64,000 nucleotides of DNA. Origin: Bacteroidales bacterium UBA6445. Lineage in GTDB: Bacteria > Bacteroidota > Bacteroidia > Bacteroidales > UBA932. The stretch spans positions 186,001-250,000 of the forward strand of contig DJOF01000008.1 of the NCBI GenBank assembly GCA_002439585.1, read 5' to 3'. Below are positions 31,668-39,609 of the stretch, in pieces. Position 1 is the first letter of the stretch. Each line of letters starts with the position of its first letter. The notes beneath the pieces were generated by a model. That model made no database searches. It saw only the letters and a list, made by a program, of their open reading frames with translations, and had not been told where the DNA came from. The position numbers were made by a program, and so were the translations under genes.

Positions 31668-34600
31668 ATGTTCAAGACCAATACAAGTCACGCTTCCGGA
31701 CGCGGCAGACGCTTTAGGGGTTTGAAGATAGCGGCTGTGGTGGTGGCATCCCTGATAGCAATATTCTTAGTGGCGGTGCAACTCATTCTAAGTTCATCTT
31801 TTCTCAAGAAGATGTCGGACAAATATATATCTGAATATGTCGATGCCGATGTTTATGTCGGGGATATACGTGCTTCAGTCGTCAAGAGCTTTCCCAATCT
31901 GAGCATAAGGCTTGATGATGTCAGGGTTACATATCCTCACGAAAGATTTGCCGATTTTGATTCCATCGGAGTGCCGGGTGTCCTTCGCGGAGCGGGAAGA
32001 GGAAATGTGTCCGATACCTTGGCATCGTTCCGATCGATGACTCTGTCGATCAATTACCTGGCGGCCATGTTCGGTCGTATAAGGATACATGAGGCGAGTA
32101 TAGACCATCCGCGCATCTATGCGCATTCATATATCGGAGGTGCTGCCAACTGGGATATTCTCAAGAATATAGCCTCTGATCCAGAGTCAGTGGAAGATAC
32201 TTCTGTGACGGTCCTTCCTCCTATTTCTGTCGCGAGAATCTCCATGACAGGCAGACCTCGTGTGATCTATACCGACTGTGCCGACACGGTATATGCTGCA
32301 CTGCTGCTTAAGAAAATGGCTTTCCATGGAAGACTCTCCACCCGCAAGGTTTCCAGTAATCATATAGGTCTTCATATAGACAGCATGTTCGTATCCGGAA
32401 GACTTCCTGCTGATACCCTTGCAATGGCGATGGACCGCTTCGATGTGGTGGAGCGGAGAGGACGGATGCACTTCGGGCTTTCTGCAAGGGCATTTGCAGG
32501 AATGAACGGTTACGGGCGTCTTATATTGCCGATCCATGCGGACGGTGCTGTGCGTCTGCCAAAATCAGGTGATATGGAGGTTGACCTGGAAGAGTTCAAT
32601 GCCAGCATCGCTTCCCTAAAGATGCATGGTAACGGTACTGTCCGCATCTGTGAGGACAGCACATATGTAAGGGCGGAGGTTAATACGGACGCGTGCAGAC
32701 TCTCCGACATAATCGCCGATTTTGGAGGAAATGCCTTAACGTTAGCGAAATCCATTGATACTGAAGCGGAAGTAACTTTCAAAGCACAGTGTGACGGCTT
32801 CTACAATCCTTCTTCGGGCAGGCTTCCGAAACTTATTGCAGAGCTTGTGGTCCCCAAGACCTATATTCGTTGCCCAGGCGTCCATGAAGGCTACATTGAT
32901 ATAGATGTGGATGCTCGGACTGATGACGCAGGTAAACTTGATGTCGTAGTGGAGAAGGCAGAGTTCTCTTTTGCCGGAGTGGATATTGATATGACGGCAA
33001 AGGTAATCGACCTTACAGGCAATGATCCGCTTATAGAGGTGGAAGGATCAGCTTATGCCTCATTAGGCGAAGCCTGCAAACTTCTGCCTGATTCACTTGG
33101 AATACAGGCAAGCGGAGATGTGGACGCACTTCTGGACGGAAGCATACGTCTCTCTCAGCTGACCCCTTATGGCCTCTATCATTCCGGTCTTGACGGGTAT
33201 GTGCGCAGCCGTGAGCTGTCTGTACGTACAGACTCAATTTATGCCTGGATAGGCTCTCCAGAGATAAGGCTCTCAACTGTAGCCAACAAGATTGACGGTG
33301 ATATGCCGAAAGGAACGCGCATTCTGGCTCTTTCTGCCAAGGCAGATTCACTGTATGCATCACTTGACAGCACAACCGTAATAAGAGGTCGCGCCCTGCA
33401 GTTTCTAGTGCAGAATGCAGCTAAGATAAGGCACGGGAGAGAGGGCACGGAACATAATCCTATCGTGGCGGGACTTTCTATCGGCAAACTCTTCTTTAGT
33501 GGTGCAGATTCCTTGTTTGCCGGAGTCATAGGCTCTGAGAACAGTTTCCGAATATATACTCAGGAAAAGGGGGAATTCAAGATCCCAGTGATTTCTCTCT
33601 CAAGCAATACGAGACGGGCATTTGCCCGCTCGGGCCCTAATCGAGTAGGAATGCGGGATGCAGGCTTCACGGCTTCAGCAAGGATGAATACTTTCGAGAG
33701 GTCTCAGCGGAGGAAATTACTGCTCGACTCTCTGCAGAGAGTATACCCAGGAGTCGAGAGGGATTCGCTTTTTGCAAAAGCTTACAGAAACCGTATGTCT
33801 GGGCGAGAGATCCCGGATTATCTTAAAGAGGAAGATTTTCGCAAGCAGGATATAGACTTCAGACTCGGAGAGACGATGGCCAAATATATGAAGGAGTGGA
33901 ATATGGCCGGAGACATAGATGTAAAGCGAACGTTGGTCATCACACCTTATTTCCCCATAAGAAATGAAATTGACGGTCTTAAGGGCTCTGTAAGTAATGA
34001 TGCCGTGCACATTGACAGCCTAACTTTCCGTCCAGGGAAGTCTGATCTTTCGGCAAAAGGGGCGTTGAGAGGTCTCAGACGTGCTCTTCTCGGACATGGG
34101 CCTCTTACTCTCGACCTTAGTCTCACTTCCAAAAGGATCGATGCCAATGAACTTCTTGCGGCCTATACTGCAGGAGCCGCTTACGAGAAAGTCTCACATA
34201 CTGGCGTACATTCAGACATGGAAGATGAAGCTTATCTCGACAGTCTTGCCGCTGCTGCCTCCCAGGTTGCAGACACCTCCTATGCCCTGGTGGTAGTCCC
34301 TGCGAATATTATCGCAAATATCACTTTGCAGGCCAACGAGATCGATTATTCAGACCTCGACATCTCCTGGCTCTCCGCTGATCTGACTATGAAGGAACGC
34401 TGCATCCAGCTTACCAATGCTTTAGCAACCTCAAATATGGGAGATATCTATTTCGAGGGCTTTTATTCCACCAAGACTAAAAAAGACATAAAGGCTGGGT
34501 TTGACCTGAATCTGTCTGATATAACCGCAGATAAGGTGGTCCGGCTTTTCCCTGCTGTCGATACCATTATGCCGATGCTTACCTCTTTCAAGGGAATGCT

Positions 34601-35441
34601 AAACTGTGAGATGGCTGCAACAAGTGATCTTGACACAAATATGAATTTTGTCACAAGCAGTATGAATGGTGTGATGAGAATCAGTGGCCGGGATGTCACC
34701 CTTGAAGAGAGCGATGCATTTAAGAAACTGGCTAAGATGCTGATGTTCAAGAATAAGAAATCCGGCAAGTTGGCAGATATCTCTGTAAGCGGTCTTATAA
34801 GCAACAACAGGATCGAGATTTTCCCGTTTGTGTTGAAGATAGACAGGTATACTCTGGCCATGAGTGGAATGCAGAATTTCGATCAGACTTTCCGCTATCA
34901 TGTCTCAGTCTTGAAGTCTCCTATACCTTTTAGATTCGGGATCAATATATTCGGTAATTTTGATGACTGGAAATACCGTATCGGCAAGGCTCAGTACAAG
35001 AATACTGATGTGCCGGTATTTACGGCTCAACTTGATACAATGCAGATGAATCTTGTAACGTCAATTCACAATATATTCTCCAAAGGAGTTAATGCCGCAA
35101 TACGCCAAAATACACATGACCGGATGCGGATCGATTCTTCAAAGGCAATCCTCGGGTTCAATCCGGATGTGCTGACAGACTCTCTTGAGTCAGACCGGAT
35201 GAAGATATTAGATTCTCTCCAGACGGCGTATGACCAGCCAGTAGACTCGGCGCTTAATGCAAGGATAGACTCTCTTGTCACACCCATCACTCCTCAGCCC
35301 ACTGAGTCAGTAGGCGAAAAATCTGATACTAAGACACAGATTGAGGCTGATGCCCCGCAAAAAAGAGGCAAAGGCAGAAAAAAGAAAGACAAGGCTGCCG
35401 TGGTTGAAATGAATGACCGGAAATTCGAAGAGGAAAAATGA
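31668..35441 (+). CDS. AsmA-like large envelope protein
   Basis: 1257 residues. A short basic cytosolic N-terminus (GRGRRFRGLK) precedes one transmembrane helix (about 20-45; IAAVVVASLIAIFLVAVQLIL). The rest is periplasmic and rich in alternating beta strands, starting with KMSDKYISEYVDADVYVGDIRASVVKSFPNLSIRLDDV (short form SFPNLSIRLDDV), the AsmA N-terminal pattern. DVTLEESDAFKKLAKML and GNFDDWKYRIGKAQYKN near the C-terminus match the AsmA_2 region. The C-terminus is Lys-rich and hydrophilic (KRGKGRKKKD). AsmA/TamB-like proteins act in lipid transport between membranes. prmA starts within its last codons (4-nt overlap). Confidence 0.85.
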   Translation: MFKTNTSHASGRGRRFRGLKIAAVVVASLIAIFLVAVQLILSSSFLKKMSDKYISEYVDADVYVGDIRASVVKSFPNLSIRLDDVRVTYPHERFADFDSIGVPGVLRGAGRGNVSDTLASFRSMTLSINYLAAMFGRIRIHEASIDHPRIYAHSYIGGAANWDILKNIASDPESVEDTSVTVLPPISVARISMTGRPRVIYTDCADTVYAALLLKKMAFHGRLSTRKVSSNHIGLHIDSMFVSGRLPADTLAMAMDRFDVVERRGRMHFGLSARAFAGMNGYGRLILPIHADGAVRLPKSGDMEVDLEEFNASIASLKMHGNGTVRICEDSTYVRAEVNTDACRLSDIIADFGGNALTLAKSIDTEAEVTFKAQCDGFYNPSSGRLPKLIAELVVPKTYIRCPGVHEGYIDIDVDARTDDAGKLDVVVEKAEFSFAGVDIDMTAKVIDLTGNDPLIEVEGSAYASLGEACKLLPDSLGIQASGDVDALLDGSIRLSQLTPYGLYHSGLDGYVRSRELSVRTDSIYAWIGSPEIRLSTVANKIDGDMPKGTRILALSAKADSLYASLDSTTVIRGRALQFLVQNAAKIRHGREGTEHNPIVAGLSIGKLFFSGADSLFAGVIGSENSFRIYTQEKGEFKIPVISLSSNTRRAFARSGPNRVGMRDAGFTASARMNTFERSQRRKLLLDSLQRVYPGVERDSLFAKAYRNRMSGREIPDYLKEEDFRKQDIDFRLGETMAKYMKEWNMAGDIDVKRTLVITPYFPIRNEIDGLKGSVSNDAVHIDSLTFRPGKSDLSAKGALRGLRRALLGHGPLTLDLSLTSKRIDANELLAAYTAGAAYEKVSHTGVHSDMEDEAYLDSLAAAASQVADTSYALVVVPANIIANITLQANEIDYSDLDISWLSADLTMKERCIQLTNALATSNMGDIYFEGFYSTKTKKDIKAGFDLNLSDITADKVVRLFPAVDTIMPMLTSFKGMLNCEMAATSDLDTNMNFVTSSMNGVMRISGRDVTLEESDAFKKLAKMLMFKNKKSGKLADISVSGLISNNRIEIFPFVLKIDRYTLAMSGMQNFDQTFRYHVSVLKSPIPFRFGINIFGNFDDWKYRIGKAQYKNTDVPVFTAQLDTMQMNLVTSIHNIFSKGVNAAIRQNTHDRMRIDSSKAILGFNPDVLTDSLESDRMKILDSLQTAYDQPVDSALNARIDSLVTPITPQPTESVGEKSDTKTQIEADAPQKRGKGRKKKDKAAVVEMNDRKFEEEK

Positions 35442-36319
35442 TGGATTCAAGTGATTATATGGAGGTTGTGATCCGGATGGATCCTTTCTCGGAGGAAAAT
35501 GCGGAGATAGCGGAGGCGATGGTATCGGATCTTCCGTATGACTCATTCGTTATAGATGATGGCGTCCTTAAGTGCTATATTCAGCGTTCCTTGTTCAATC
35601 GAATGGAGCTGAGGGCGGTTCTCTCCTTGCTTCATTTCAAGGCGGAGTTTACCGCCATGCCTGTTCCTTCAAAGAATTGGAACGAAGCCTGGGAGACAGG
35701 ATTGGAGCCGATATATGTCGGCCGTATGGTAACGGTGAAGAAGGCCGGAGACAGAAATGCGGCTCGATCTCGCTTCAATATAAGCCTTCGTCCGGAGATG
35801 GCCTTCGGTACAGGTCATCATGATACTACCTACATGATGATAGAATCGATGCTGGAGCATGAAGATGAGCTTCGTGGTGCCTGTGTGATGGATATGGGTT
35901 GCGGTACGGGAGTACTTTCGATTCTCGCTGCAAAGATAGGGGCTGCTAAAGTATATGGTATAGACATAGATGCTGTGGCTGCCCAGTCGGCATTTGATAA
36001 TGTACATCTCAACAGAGTCGGCAAGAAGGTGGAGACTTATTGCGGTGACGCTTCTTTGCTCCAGATGGGCAAATACGATGCTCTTCTGGCCAATATACAC
36101 CGGAATGTGATCATCTCGGACATAAAGACATATGCAATGTCCCTTAAATCAGGGAAAGGATTGCTCTTTCTTAGCGGTTTCTATGAAGGAGACGTGCCGG
36201 CAATTATAGAGGAGGCTGGAAAATATGGCTTGCAATTGGCGGGAGAGAAGCAGAGGGGGCAATGGGCCTGCCTTGTCTTGTTAAAGTCTTGCGAAAATGC
36301 TAAATTTGCGCTCGTTTGA
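35438..36319 (+). CDS. prmA: Ribosomal protein L11 methyltransferase
   Basis: SAM-dependent trimethylation of lysines (and N-terminus) of ribosomal protein L11. 293 residues. An N-terminal ferredoxin-like domain is followed by the substrate signature SLRPEMAFGTGHHDTTYMMIE (short form MAFGTGHHDTT, about 121-131). VMDMGCGTGVLSILAAKIGA near 151 is the SAM-binding motif I. LLANIHRNVI near 215 is the NPPY-like motif (N-I-H-R). Two ATGs in a row at 35438 and 35441 make the first residue uncertain. It overlaps the AsmA-like gene by 4 nt. Confidence 0.92.
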   Translation: MMDSSDYMEVVIRMDPFSEENAEIAEAMVSDLPYDSFVIDDGVLKCYIQRSLFNRMELRAVLSLLHFKAEFTAMPVPSKNWNEAWETGLEPIYVGRMVTVKKAGDRNAARSRFNISLRPEMAFGTGHHDTTYMMIESMLEHEDELRGACVMDMGCGTGVLSILAAKIGAAKVYGIDIDAVAAQSAFDNVHLNRVGKKVETYCGDASLLQMGKYDALLANIHRNVIISDIKTYAMSLKSGKGLLFLSGFYEGDVPAIIEEAGKYGLQLAGEKQRGQWACLVLLKSCENAKFALV

Positions 36320-36374
36320 CAGCCATTAAGTATGCGACAAAAAATAAGTTGCCGCAGATTTGGCAAATATTTTT

Positions 36375-36450
36375 GAAGATAGATTACTTTTTGAAGAAAG
36401 AGTGTGCTGGTGGCACATGACTGATAAAAAAGGAATATAGACCAAAAAGA
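36375..36450 (+). repeat. Dispersed hairpin element, copy 2
   Basis: Matches 5623-5717. The central hairpin GTGTGC-TGGTG-GCACAT spans 36402-36418 (five pairs plus a G-T pair). The following CTGATAAAAAAGG and ACCAAAAAG correspond to the A/G-rich tail of copy 1. It lies in the tpiA leader region. Confidence 0.55.
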
Positions 36451-36510
36451 TTGCTTAAGGTGTTGCTAGTTATTTTTTTAAGATTACTAAATACATAAAA
36501 TCATCATATC

Positions 36511-37266
36511 ATGAGAAAGAAAATAGTTGCCGGCAACTGGAAGATGAATACAACCGTGCCGGAAGGTGTAGAACTCGCGAAAGCAGTAGTTGCCAAGTCA
36601 GTTGAAGTACCTGCAGGCGTAGGTCTTATCATAGCCACTCCTTTTACTCATCTTGTTCCTGTTGCAGAAGTTGTAAAGGATTCTAAGGTGGAACTTTCAG
36701 CAGAGAATTGTGCTGATAAGGAGAAGGGCGCATATACCGGAGAGGTATCGGCTGCAATGCTTGCTTCTGCCGGCTGCAAATATACTATCCTCGGCCATTC
36801 CGAGAGAAGGCAGTATTACGGAGAGACAGATGCTACCCTTACTGCAAAGGTTGCACTTGCGCTCGAGCATGGCCTTGGAGTGATCTTCTGTGTAGGCGAG
36901 AATCTTGAGCAGAGAGAAGCTGGCAAGCATTTCGACGTAGTTACATCTCAGATCGAGAATGTCCTCTTCGGTCTTTCTGCAGAGCAGATGTCAAAAGTTA
37001 TCGTAGCTTATGAGCCTGTATGGGCCATAGGTACCGGCAAGACTGCCTCTGCCGAGCAGGCTCAGGAGATCCACGCATGCATCCGCAAAGTCCTCTCAAG
37101 CAAGTTCGGTGCACAGGTTGCAGACGACACTACAATTCTCTATGGTGGAAGCTGCAAGCCTTCAAATGCCAAGGAACTCTTCGCTTGTCCTGATATAGAC
37201 GGCGGACTTATCGGTGGTGCTGCACTCAAGGCAGACGATTTCATCCAGATCGCCCTCTCTTTCTAA
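36511..37266 (+). CDS. tpiA: Triosephosphate isomerase
   Basis: Interconverts dihydroxyacetone phosphate and glyceraldehyde 3-phosphate. 251 residues, usual length. GNWKMNTT (8-15) contains Lys12, GHSERR near 98 has the electrophilic His, and AYEPVWAIGTGKTAS near 166 contains the catalytic Glu and the phosphate loop 6. GGSCKPSNAKEL and GGLIGGAAL close the phosphate-binding site. It has an AT-rich leader without Shine-Dalgarno sequence and its own terminator at 37288-37327. Confidence 0.98.
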   Translation: MRKKIVAGNWKMNTTVPEGVELAKAVVAKSVEVPAGVGLIIATPFTHLVPVAEVVKDSKVELSAENCADKEKGAYTGEVSAAMLASAGCKYTILGHSERRQYYGETDATLTAKVALALEHGLGVIFCVGENLEQREAGKHFDVVTSQIENVLFGLSAEQMSKVIVAYEPVWAIGTGKTASAEQAQEIHACIRKVLSSKFGAQVADDTTILYGGSCKPSNAKELFACPDIDGGLIGGAALKADDFIQIALSF

Positions 37267-37287
37267 TAAACGATAGAAAACAATGCA

Positions 37288-37327
37288 GGCGAGGTGTCGG
37301 ATAGAGATGTTTGGCACCTCGCCTTTT
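37288..37327 (+). terminator. Intrinsic terminator of tpiA
   Basis: GGCGAGGTG pairs with CACCTCGCC across an 18-nt loop and is followed by TTTT. It starts 21 nt after the tpiA stop. Confidence 0.82.
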
Positions 37328-37332
37328 AGAAT

Positions 37333-37470
37333 CTGTTTGAACTTGTTTCATTCTTAAGGATGTCTCTATGGCTTTGAGAAAAGGATAGCAGAACTATCTG
37401 ACTGAATAAAAGTCTGATGAGACAGAGAGAAAAGTCCATAAAAGAAATGTCAAATAAATTGCAAACAGCT
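37333..37470 (+). repeat. Dispersed promoter-linked repeat, copy E1
   Basis: Starts CTGTTTGAACTTGTTTCATT, then a TCTATG block, GAAAAGGATAG, CTATCTGACTGAA and AGTCTGATGAGACAGAGAG. Its first half matches copy E2 (41952-42046), its second half matches E3 (31388-31472). GATAG-CAGAA-CTATC can form a small hairpin. It precedes the M49-like gene. Confidence 0.6.
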
Positions 37471-37487
37471 CTTATTTACTCATCAAT

Positions 37488-39095
37488 ATGAAAGTAGAAA
37501 GAATAACACTAATGGTCTGTCTGTTGCCAGCCATATTGTCTTGCACCCGCAAGGAGGAGAAATCCCCCATTCAGGAGAAACTTGATTCGTATGCGGTATT
37601 CCAGATCGGCTCACCGTATATGGAAGGGATCTCTGACAACGGCAAGGAAGTGCTCAACCTTTTCCGAATGGCAGCTGATGAAGTCGACAATATATACTGG
37701 GAGCAGTCCTTTGGAGATAAGAGTCTGATAACCGATCTCCCAGATGGACCGGAAAAGGAATTTGCAATGCTAAATTACGGTCCATGGGACAGGCTCGATG
37801 ACAATGCCCCTTTCATAAAAGGATATGGTGCCAAGCCGGCTGGGGCTTGTTTCTATCCTGCTGACATGACGGCGGCAGAGTTTGACACCCTCAAGGACCC
37901 AGCAAAGAACAGTCCTTATACTCTAATCCGCAGAAGAGCTGACAGAAGCCTCGAAGTGGTGTGGTATCATGATGCTTACAAAGAGCATATCGACAAGATC
38001 TGTGCATATCTTGAGAGTGCGGCGACCATGACCATCAAGGAGAGCGTCAAGAATTATCTGCTCAAAAGGGCCGAGGCTCTCAGGACAGATTCGTATCTGG
38101 AGTCTGATCTTGCGTGGATGGACATGAAGGACAGCAAGATGGATCTAGTTATCGGCCCTATCGAGGATTATGAGGACGGCCTTCATGGAGTCAAGACTTC
38201 GTATGAGAGTTTTATCCTGCTGAAAGACCTCAAGCGGACCGAAGAACTCAGAAAATATATCGCCATGCTTCCTGATCTGCAGAAATCCCTGCCGTGTCCA
38301 GAGGAGTACAAGACATTCGTACCGGGCACTTCTTCGGATATGTTCGTGTATGATGCGATCTATTATTCAGGCGATGCCAATGCAGGCAGTAAGACTATAG
38401 CCATCAATCTTCCCAATGACTACCGGGTACAGGCCCTCAAGGGTACACGACGCCTTCAGCTTCGCAATGTGATCAAGGCTAAATTTGACAAGATTGTCTA
38501 TCCGATCGGTCAGATCTTGTTCGAGAAAGAGCAGGCAAAACTGATGAGCGGAGACGCATTCTTCTGGAATGTCACTTTCCATGAGGTTGCTCACGGACTG
38601 GGCGTCAAGGAGACAGTAAACGGTAGAGGTGCCGTAGATAAGGCTCTTGGCAATATGTCCTCAGTGTGGGAGGAAGCTAAGGCCGACATCCTCGGACTTT
38701 ATATGGTCTGCAACCTTATAGACAAAGGGGAAATCCCTGTAATTACGAAAGAGGAGGCTATCTGTACATATATAGCCAGTCTTGTGCGTTCCGTGCGTTT
38801 CGGTACCGCAGGTGCGCATGGCAGGGCAAACATGATGTGCTACAATTATCTCAAGGACAATGGAGCCTTTGTACGCAATGACGAAGGACTCTATCACGTA
38901 GATTTCGATAAGGCTCCGTCAGTCATATCCTCATGGGCGGAATTTATCCTTACCATTCAGGCTAAGGGCGACTATGAGGGGGCAAAAGAATATGATCGTC
39001 TTCACGCTGTCGTTCCGGAGCCCCTTTCCGCTGACATTGCAAATGTCAACAGAAGCAATGTGCCTGTAGACATAAGGTTTGAATTCGTCTGGTAG
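37488..39095 (+). CDS. M49-like zinc peptidase lipoprotein (dipeptidyl-peptidase III type)
   Basis: 535 residues. A lipoprotein signal ends at the lipobox ILSC (Cys about 19), so it should be membrane anchored on the periplasmic or outer side. FHEVAHGLG (residues about 364-372) holds the zinc ligands His, Glu and His. SVWEEAKADILGLY (near 399) supplies the second Glu, as in M49 EExxAD. Canonical DPP III has a six-residue HExxGH; here the motif is the shorter HEVAH form seen in a Bacteroidota branch of the family. It probably trims peptides. The leader contains repeat copy E1. No operon partner. Confidence 0.8.
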   Translation: MKVERITLMVCLLPAILSCTRKEEKSPIQEKLDSYAVFQIGSPYMEGISDNGKEVLNLFRMAADEVDNIYWEQSFGDKSLITDLPDGPEKEFAMLNYGPWDRLDDNAPFIKGYGAKPAGACFYPADMTAAEFDTLKDPAKNSPYTLIRRRADRSLEVVWYHDAYKEHIDKICAYLESAATMTIKESVKNYLLKRAEALRTDSYLESDLAWMDMKDSKMDLVIGPIEDYEDGLHGVKTSYESFILLKDLKRTEELRKYIAMLPDLQKSLPCPEEYKTFVPGTSSDMFVYDAIYYSGDANAGSKTIAINLPNDYRVQALKGTRRLQLRNVIKAKFDKIVYPIGQILFEKEQAKLMSGDAFFWNVTFHEVAHGLGVKETVNGRGAVDKALGNMSSVWEEAKADILGLYMVCNLIDKGEIPVITKEEAICTYIASLVRSVRFGTAGAHGRANMMCYNYLKDNGAFVRNDEGLYHVDFDKAPSVISSWAEFILTIQAKGDYEGAKEYDRLHAVVPEPLSADIANVNRSNVPVDIRFEFVW

Positions 39096-39105
39096 GCGAG
39101 GCTCA

Positions 39106-39201
39106 GTATCCGGAAGACTGGGAGAAGACTCTGTATCCGGAAGGCTGAGAGAAGACTCTGTATCCGGAAGGCTGGGAGAAGATTCAGTATCCGGAGGGTT
39201 G
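39106..39201 (+). repeat. 27-bp tandem repeat, 3.5 units
   Basis: Units 39106-39132, 39133-39159 and 39160-39186, then a partial unit from 39187. Each starts GTATCCGGAAG and continues with CTGGGAGAAGACTCT-like sequence. The last partial unit encodes the C-terminal residues of the minus-strand lipoprotein (QPSGY). Unit length is a multiple of three. Confidence 0.9.
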
Positions 39202-39609
39202 AGGAATCTCCTGGACGCTTATACTGATATCTTTCCTTCTACACCAGAGCCAATATCGCCCGTTGTCTGAGCGTTTGATTACCTTGAACTCAAGGCCGTC
39301 CTTGTATGAGATGTTGGTATTTGCCGCATATTTGAGAGAGCATGTGATTGTCTGTCCCTCATTTTGGGGTAATTCGGAACATGTGAGGATGTAATACTCG
39401 GACATAGTATCGTTGTGCACCCTGAACTGTTTTTTGTCCCGGCTGAATCCTATCTGGAAGGAAGTCGGGACATATTCTATCTTGTTGTTACCCTTGATCT
39501 TGAGCACAAGGTTGTCATTGCCGACAAACTCGGGAACAGGCTCTGAAGGCTTCTTGCTGCATGATAGCACAGCTATTGTTGCAAGTATGATTGCGGCGAT
39601 TCTTCTCAT
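39184..39609 (-). CDS. Hypothetical lipoprotein
   Basis: 141 residues. Signal peptide MRRIAAIILATIAVLSCSKK with lipobox LSC (Cys 17). The mature part is beta-rich with no family I recognise; FKVIKRSDNGRYWLWCRRKD is near the end. The stop codon lies in the 27-bp tandem repeat, so the last residues may vary between strains. Its ATG overlaps the stop of the M6 peptidase gene by 4 nt, so the two are made together and the small lipoprotein may be an accessory or inhibitor of the peptidase; that is an inference. Confidence 0.7.
   Translation of the reverse strand: MRRIAAIILATIAVLSCSKKPSEPVPEFVGNDNLVLKIKGNNKIEYVPTSFQIGFSRDKKQFRVHNDTMSEYYILTCSELPQNEGQTITCSLKYAANTNISYKDGLEFKVIKRSDNGRYWLWCRRKDISISVQEIPQPSGY

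Noticed and set aside
39106..39201. Possible CRISPR array
   Set aside because: Units are directly adjacent with no spacers, so this is a tandem repeat. The same holds for 8546-8623.
39079..39270. Plus-strand frame of 63 codons with VSGRLGEDS repeats
   Set aside because: It is only the 27-bp tandem repeat read in one frame, without a start context.
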